Assembly: GCA_026002935.1 (NCBI GenBank)
Contig: BPGH01000002.1
Span: 248,001 to 312,000 of the forward strand
DNA: 64,000 bases
Reading direction: 5' to 3'
Source of the DNA: Acidimicrobiia bacterium
Lineage (GTDB): Bacteria; Actinomycetota; Acidimicrobiia; IMCC26256; PALSA-610
The notes below the pieces were generated by a model that saw only the letters and a list, made by a program, of their open reading frames with translations, ran no database searches and was not told where the DNA came from. Position numbers and translations under genes: made by a program. Below, piece by piece: positions 56,338 through 64,000 of this stretch; within the stretch, counting starts at the first letter, position 1, and each line of letters opens with the position of its first letter.

Positions 56338-57717
56338 ATGAAGACGGTCACGGTCGCCGGCGGCCAGGGGTTCTACGGGGACACGCCCGCGGCGGTCGAC
56401 GGGCTGCTCGCCGAGGGCGTCGACTACCTGTGCCTCGAGGCGCTCGCCGAGCTCACGCTCGCGATCCTGCAGAAGGACCGCCAGCGCGACGAGACCCGCG
56501 GCTACACGCGCGACCTCCCCGCGTACCTCGCACGCGCACTCCCGTTCGTCGCGGACGGCCGCACCAAGGTCGTCACGAACGCGGGTGGCATCAATCCGAC
56601 CGCGGCCGCGCGCGCCGCGGTCGAGACGGCCCGCTCGATGGGCGTCACGGGGATCACCGTCGCGACCGTCGTGGGCGACGACCTGCTCACCCGGCTCGGC
56701 GCGCTGCGCGACGCCGGGAACGATCTCGCGCACCTCGACACCGGCGAACCGTTCGACGCGGCGGGCACGCCGCCGCTGTTCGCGTCGGCCTACCTCGGCG
56801 CGCGGCCGATCGCCGACGCGCTCGCGCAGGGCGCCGACGTCGTGATCACGGGCCGGGTGGCGGACGCGTCACTGTTCCTGGCGCCGCTCGCGCACGAGCA
56901 CGGCTGGCGCTGGGACGACTGGGACCGCCTCGCGGCGGGGATCCTGGTCGGCCACCTCCTCGAGTGCTCCGGGCAGGGCCTCGGCGGCAACTACTCGGGC
57001 GACTGGTGGGCGGTCCCGCGCCCCTGGGACCTGCCGTACCCGGTCGCGCGCGTCGCCGGCGACGGCACCGCGGTGGTCACCAAGCCGAGGGGGTCGGGCG
57101 GGCGCGTCACCACGGACACGCTGCGCCACCAGCTCCTCTACGAGGTCCACGACCCGGCGCGCTACGTGTCGCCCGACGTCGTCGCCGACTTCACCAGCGC
57201 GCGCTTCGAGGACCGACCCGGCGACGAGGTCGTCGTGTCCGGCGTGCGGGGCCGGCCCGCGACCGACACCTACAAGCTGCTGCTCGCGCACCACGCCGGC
57301 TGGGCCGGCGAGGCGCGCGTCGCCTTCTCGTGGCCCGACGCGTACGACAAGGCGCGGGCGACGGCGGCGATCCTCGTCCGGCGCGTCGCGATGGCCGGGC
57401 TCGACGTCGACGAGTGGTGCGTCGAGTACTGGGGGGTGAACGCGCTCGGCGGCCCGACGGTGCCACTCGACGCGCTCGAACGCTGCGAGCCCCCCGAGTG
57501 CGTGCTGCGCGTCGCGTGGCGGTGCGCCGACCAGCGCACCGCGGCGCTCGTCGGGCGCGAGCTGGTGCCCCTGACCCTCTCGGCGCCCCCCGCGGGCATG
57601 ACGGGTGCGGGGCGCGGGGGCGGCGGCCCGACCGAGCTGCTCGGCATCTGGCCGACGCTCGTGCGCAAGGCCGACGTCGACCCGCACGTGCGGGTCACCC
57701 TGGAGGAGGTGCGGTGA
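56338..57717 (+). CDS. Acyclic terpene utilization AtuA family protein (DUF1446)
   Basis: GGQGFYGDTPAAVDGLLAEGVDYLCLEALAELTLAILQKDRQRDETRGYTRDLPAYL; TKVVTNAGGINPTAAA; DVVITGRVADASLFLAPLAHEHGW. Confidence 0.93.
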   Translation: MKTVTVAGGQGFYGDTPAAVDGLLAEGVDYLCLEALAELTLAILQKDRQRDETRGYTRDLPAYLARALPFVADGRTKVVTNAGGINPTAAARAAVETARSMGVTGITVATVVGDDLLTRLGALRDAGNDLAHLDTGEPFDAAGTPPLFASAYLGARPIADALAQGADVVITGRVADASLFLAPLAHEHGWRWDDWDRLAAGILVGHLLECSGQGLGGNYSGDWWAVPRPWDLPYPVARVAGDGTAVVTKPRGSGGRVTTDTLRHQLLYEVHDPARYVSPDVVADFTSARFEDRPGDEVVVSGVRGRPATDTYKLLLAHHAGWAGEARVAFSWPDAYDKARATAAILVRRVAMAGLDVDEWCVEYWGVNALGGPTVPLDALERCEPPECVLRVAWRCADQRTAALVGRELVPLTLSAPPAGMTGAGRGGGGPTELLGIWPTLVRKADVDPHVRVTLEEVR

Positions 57718-58130
57718 GGCTCGCGTTGCGGGAGCTGTGCGGGTACCGCTCCGGGGACAAGGGCGACGTCGCGAACGTCGCGATCTTCGCCGACGACGAC
57801 GAGACCTACGAGCTCCTGGTGCGCGAGGTCACCGCCGAGCGCGTGAAGGAGCACTTCGGGTCGATGGTCACAGGGCGGGTGGAGCGCTACGAGGCGCGCA
57901 ACGTCCGCGCGCTCAACTTCGTGCTGTACGGCGCGCTCGGCGGCGGCGGCCCGCGGTCGCTGCGCGCCGACAACCTCGGCAAGACCCTCGGCGGGGCGCT
58001 CGTGCGCCTCGAGATCGACGTACCCGATTCGTACGCCGGGCGCCGGCGGCCCCGCCCCGACGTCGCCTGGGCGGACGAGATCCTGCGGGGCCTGGCCCGT
58101 GGCGGCGCGCCGGTCAGCCGCGGACGGTGA
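57714..58130 (+). CDS. AtuA-associated C-terminal (ferredoxin-fold like) domain protein
   Basis: ELCGYRSGDKGDVANVAIFADDDETYELLVREVTAERVKEHFGSMVTGRVERYEARNVRALNFVLYGALGGGGPRSLRADNLGKTLGGALVRLEIDVP. Confidence 0.9.
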   Translation: MRLALRELCGYRSGDKGDVANVAIFADDDETYELLVREVTAERVKEHFGSMVTGRVERYEARNVRALNFVLYGALGGGGPRSLRADNLGKTLGGALVRLEIDVPDSYAGRRRPRPDVAWADEILRGLARGGAPVSRGR

Positions 58131-58944
58131 GGAAGCCCGCGAGGTTGTCCTTGTCGCGAGCCACCTCGTCGAGCAGGCCCTGCTTCGACGAGGCGGGCAC
58201 GTCGAGGGCCTCGAGCGCGACCTCCACCTCGACGTTCTGCTCGGAGGTGATGCCCTCGACCTCGATCGCGACGGCGTCCGCGGCGATCAGCAACCGTCCG
58301 AGCGCGCTGGAGACCTGCGCCGGGTCGTCGTGGTGCGAACCGATCGCGTCGACCATGTCGGGCGGGAACCGCATCACACCGAGCGCCGCGGCGCCGACCT
58401 CGGCGTGCGTGACACCGAACTCCTCGCGTTCGGCCTCCACGAGCGTCAGCGCCGGGTCGGCCTGCAGCCGCTCGAGGACCGAGTCGTAGCGCCGCGGCGC
58501 GCGCCGGAACACGAGCGCGGAGCCGATGTCGTGCAGCAGGCCCGCGCTGAAGGCCTCGTTGCTCTGGACGCCGACACGCCGGGCGAGCGCGGCGGCCGCC
58601 GCCGCCGACGTGACCGAGTGCGGCCAGAAGTCGTCGGGCATCGAGCGGCCCTTCTCCGAGAACAGGTCGAACGCCGCGGTCGTGGCGAGCGCCCGCACCG
58701 TCGCGAGCCCCAGGACCGTCACGGCGCGCCACGCGCTCGACACCTTGCCCGACAGGCCGTAGAACGCGGTGTTGGCGAGGCGGATGACCTGCGTCGACAG
58801 CGAGGGGTCGGACTCGATGAGCCGGCCGAGGTCGGCCGCCGAGGTCCGTGGGTCCTCCAGCATCCACAGGAGGCGCATCGCCGCGCCGGGCTGGACCGGC
58901 AGCTGCGTCACCTCGGCGATCAGGTCGTTCGTCTCGGTCGTCAT
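58114..58944 (-). CDS. HDOD domain protein
   Basis: AAMRLLWMLEDPRTSAADLGRLIESDPSLSTQVIRLANTAFYGLSGKVSSAWRAVTVLGLATVRALATTAAF; GLLHDIGSALVF. Confidence 0.93.
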   Translation of the reverse strand: MTTETNDLIAEVTQLPVQPGAAMRLLWMLEDPRTSAADLGRLIESDPSLSTQVIRLANTAFYGLSGKVSSAWRAVTVLGLATVRALATTAAFDLFSEKGRSMPDDFWPHSVTSAAAAAALARRVGVQSNEAFSAGLLHDIGSALVFRRAPRRYDSVLERLQADPALTLVEAEREEFGVTHAEVGAAALGVMRFPPDMVDAIGSHHDDPAQVSSALGRLLIAADAVAIEVEGITSEQNVEVEVALEALDVPASSKQGLLDEVARDKDNLAGFLTVRG

Positions 58945-59078
58945 GGTGCTCCCGTCACCGGGCCCCGTGCCTGGCCGTGCACCTTCGTTATCGGTCGGGA
59001 TCGGCCGAGCCTGAGCGGTGGTCGCCGGCGGGCCGGGCGGGCCGGACACGGCGGACAGCGCGTACGCTGCACGGCTCC

Positions 59079-61604
<2,526 letters not shown>

Positions 61605-61684
61605 CGCGCCCCGGTGCCGGGCGGGGCGGACCGGCCGACCGCGGCCCGCGATCCGGACCGCTCCGGTCACCGTCGGCGGGTACG

Positions 61685-64000
61685 GTGCCCGCGGTGGTCC
61701 TCGACCGCTTCTCCCCCGCCGTGCGCGAGTGGTTCACGACGAGCTTCCGCGCCCCCACCGAAGCGCAGGCACGGGGGTGGCCGGCGATCGCGGCGGGCGA
61801 CCACACGCTGATCCTCGCGCCCACCGGCTCCGGCAAGACACTGGCCGCGTTCCTGTGGGCGATCGACCGACTCGCCACGTCACCGGAGCCACCGAGGGAC
61901 CGGCGCTGCCGGGTGCTGTACGTGTCGCCGCTGCGCGCGCTCGCCGTCGACGTCGAGAAGAACCTGCGCGCGCCGATCGCGGGGATCGCGCTCGCGGCCG
62001 AGCGCCTCGGGGTCCCCGTGCGCGCCCCGACCGTCGCGCTGCGCACCGGCGACACGCCCGCGAAGGACCGCCGTGCGCTCGTGCGCGACCCGCCCGACGT
62101 CCTCGTCACCACCCCCGAGTCGCTCTACCTGATGCTCACCTCCCGGGCACGCGACTCGCTGCGCTCGGTCGAGCACGTCATCGTCGACGAGATCCACGCC
62201 CTCGCCCCGACGAAGCGCGGCGCGCACCTCGCGCTCAGCCTGGAGCGGCTCGAGGCGCTCACGGAGCGGCCGCCGCAGCGCATCGCCCTGTCGGCGACGC
62301 AACGGCCGCTCGACGAGATGGCGCGGTTCCTCGGCGGGTACACCGGGGCCGGGCCGAGGCCGGTCACCGTGGTCGACGCCGGGTCGCGCAAGCCGCTCGA
62401 ACTGGAGGTCGTCGTGCCGGTCGACGACCTGGCCGAGCCGGCCGGGCCGCCCGCCGGGTTCGACGGCCCGCTCGACCTGGAGGCCGGGTCGCGTCGCGGC
62501 ATCTGGCCGCACGTCCACCCGCGTCTCGTCGAGCTGATCCGCGCCCACCGCACGACGATCGTCTTCTGCAACGCCCGCCGGCTCGCGGAGCGGCTCGCCG
62601 CGCACCTCAACGACCTCGCGGGCGAGGACCTCGTGCGCGCCCACCACGGGTCGCTGTCGCGCGAGCAACGGCTCGCGGTCGAATCCGACCTGAAGGCCGG
62701 CCGGCTCCGGGCGATCGTCGCGACGAGCAGCCTGGAGCTCGGCATCGACATGGGCACCGTCGACCTGGTCGTGCTGGTCGAGTCCCCCGGATCGGTGGCG
62801 CGCGGGCTCCAGCGGGTCGGCCGGGCCGGCCACCGGGTCGGCGAGCCGAGCCGCGGGAAGATCTTCCCGAAGTACCGCGGCGACCTCCTGGAGGCGACCG
62901 CCGTCGTGCGCCGCATGCGCGACGGGCTGGTCGAGGAGATGCGCTACCCGCGCAACCCGATCGACGTCCTCGCCCAGCAGGTCGTCGCCGCGGTGGCGGT
63001 CGACGAGTGGGCCGTCGACGAGCTGTACGCGCTCGTGCGGCGGGCCGCGAACTTCGCCGACCTCTCCGAGGACGTCTTCGGGGAGGTGCTCGACCTCCTG
63101 TCGGGCCGGTACCCGTCCGACCGCTTCGCGGGGCTGCGCCCGCGGGTCGTGTGGGACCGGGTCGCGGGCCGGCTGCGCGCCCGGGAGGGCGCCCAGCGCG
63201 TCGCGGTCGGCAGCGGCGGCACGATCCCCGACCGCGGGCTGTTCGGCGTGTTCCTGCCCGACGGCGTGCGCGTCGGCGAGCTCGACGAGGAGATGGTCTA
63301 CGAGTCGCGGGTCGGCGAGTGCTTCGTGCTCGGCGCTTCGACCTGGCGGATCGAGGAGATCGCCTTCGACCGGGTCGTCGTCACGCCGGCGCCGGGCGAA
63401 CCCGCGAAGACGCCGTTCTGGCGCGGCGACCGCCCGGGCCGGCCGCTCGAGCTCGGGCGGGCGCTCGGCGCGATGGTGCGCGAGCTGCGCGGCCTCGGCG
63501 CCGAGGAGGCGGAGGCGCGCCTGCGCGCCGACGGCCTCGACGACCGGGCCGCCACGAACCTGCGCCGCTACCTGGACGAGCAGGCGGAGGCCACCGGTGC
63601 CGTCCCCGACGACCGCACGATCGTCGTCGAGCGGTTCCCCGACGAGATCGGCGACTGGCGCGTGTGCGTGCTCACGCCCTTCGGCGCGCGCGTCCACGCG
63701 CCGTGGGCGCTGGCGCTCGAGGAGCGCCTCGCGCGCGCCGAGCTGCCGGTGCAGGTCCTGTGGTCGGACGACGGCATCATCCTGCGGCTGCCCGAGGCGG
63801 TCGACGACCTCCCGCTCGACCTCCTGCTGTTCGAGCCCGACGAGGTCGAGGAGCTCGTCGTCGCGCGGCTCCCGTCCACGTCGCTGTTCGCGTCCCGTTT
63901 CCGCGAGAACGCCGCCCGCGCACTGCTGCTGCCGCGCCGCCGACCGGGCGTGCGCACGCCCCTGTGGCAGCAGCGCCAGCGCGCCGCGGACCTGCTCGAG
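61685..64000 (+). CDS. lhr: DEAD/DEAH Lhr-type helicase, truncated by window edge
   Basis: Open frame to the window end (absent from the ORF track because no stop): FRAPTEAQARGWPAIAAGDHTLILAPTGSGKTLAAFL, VDEIHAL, ALSATQRPLDEMARFLGG, GRAGHRVGEPSRGKIF. Confidence 0.93.
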   Translation, partial: MPAVVLDRFSPAVREWFTTSFRAPTEAQARGWPAIAAGDHTLILAPTGSGKTLAAFLWAIDRLATSPEPPRDRRCRVLYVSPLRALAVDVEKNLRAPIAGIALAAERLGVPVRAPTVALRTGDTPAKDRRALVRDPPDVLVTTPESLYLMLTSRARDSLRSVEHVIVDEIHALAPTKRGAHLALSLERLEALTERPPQRIALSATQRPLDEMARFLGGYTGAGPRPVTVVDAGSRKPLELEVVVPVDDLAEPAGPPAGFDGPLDLEAGSRRGIWPHVHPRLVELIRAHRTTIVFCNARRLAERLAAHLNDLAGEDLVRAHHGSLSREQRLAVESDLKAGRLRAIVATSSLELGIDMGTVDLVVLVESPGSVARGLQRVGRAGHRVGEPSRGKIFPKYRGDLLEATAVVRRMRDGLVEEMRYPRNPIDVLAQQVVAAVAVDEWAVDELYALVRRAANFADLSEDVFGEVLDLLSGRYPSDRFAGLRPRVVWDRVAGRLRAREGAQRVAVGSGGTIPDRGLFGVFLPDGVRVGELDEEMVYESRVGECFVLGASTWRIEEIAFDRVVVTPAPGEPAKTPFWRGDRPGRPLELGRALGAMVRELRGLGAEEAEARLRADGLDDRAATNLRRYLDEQAEATGAVPDDRTIVVERFPDEIGDWRVCVLTPFGARVHAPWALALEERLARAELPVQVLWSDDGIILRLPEAVDDLPLDLLLFEPDEVEELVVARLPSTSLFASRFRENAARALLLPRRRPGVRTPLWQQRQRAADLLE

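Overview
High-GC, actinobacterial-type chromosomal window (Acidimicrobiia-like is a guess from gene content, not a taxonomic result). About 62 genes are read on both strands; both window edges cut a gene (ABC ATPase at the left, Lhr-type helicase at the right). No rRNA, tRNA, CRISPR array, transposase or prophage was seen. Main blocks: ABC ATPase / thioesterase-like / LLM oxidoreductase / GH2 / esterase (1-5021); a compact type IV pilin-like cluster with PilB/GspE, PilC/GspF and four prepilin-like or pilus-associated ORFs (5062-9962); desaturase and TetR genes (10.1-14.3 kb); a two-component system divergent from a tightly overlapping four-gene operon with an Asp/His-rich secreted protein, a Pro/Ala-rich secreted protein, an ApbE-like protein and a ferric-reductase-like membrane protein (23.3-27.8 kb); an MtrA/MtrB/LpqB-like operon (30.9-33.6 kb); a menaquinone cluster (MerR, UbiE/MenG, MenF, MenD, MenH, MenA, MenB, MenE) at 43.6-52.1 kb; amidase/AtuA genes, HDOD, M1 aminopeptidase and helicase to the end. 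Strongest leads: (i) the redox-type Asp/His-rich/ApbE/ferric-reductase operon; (ii) a near-identical palindrome upstream of the MerR gene and of menE/menB, suggesting a MerR-controlled menaquinone regulon; (iii) four ACCG-NN-CGGT palindromes at lipid/acyl-CoA promoters; (iv) an ORF at 22368-22646 absent from the ORF track because it seems to start at ATC; (v) an intergenic inverted-repeat array at 33.97-34.16 kb. A cluster of frameshifted genes (26.5-44 kb) looks more like consensus indel error than gene decay. All calls come from reading the translations; no database search was run.
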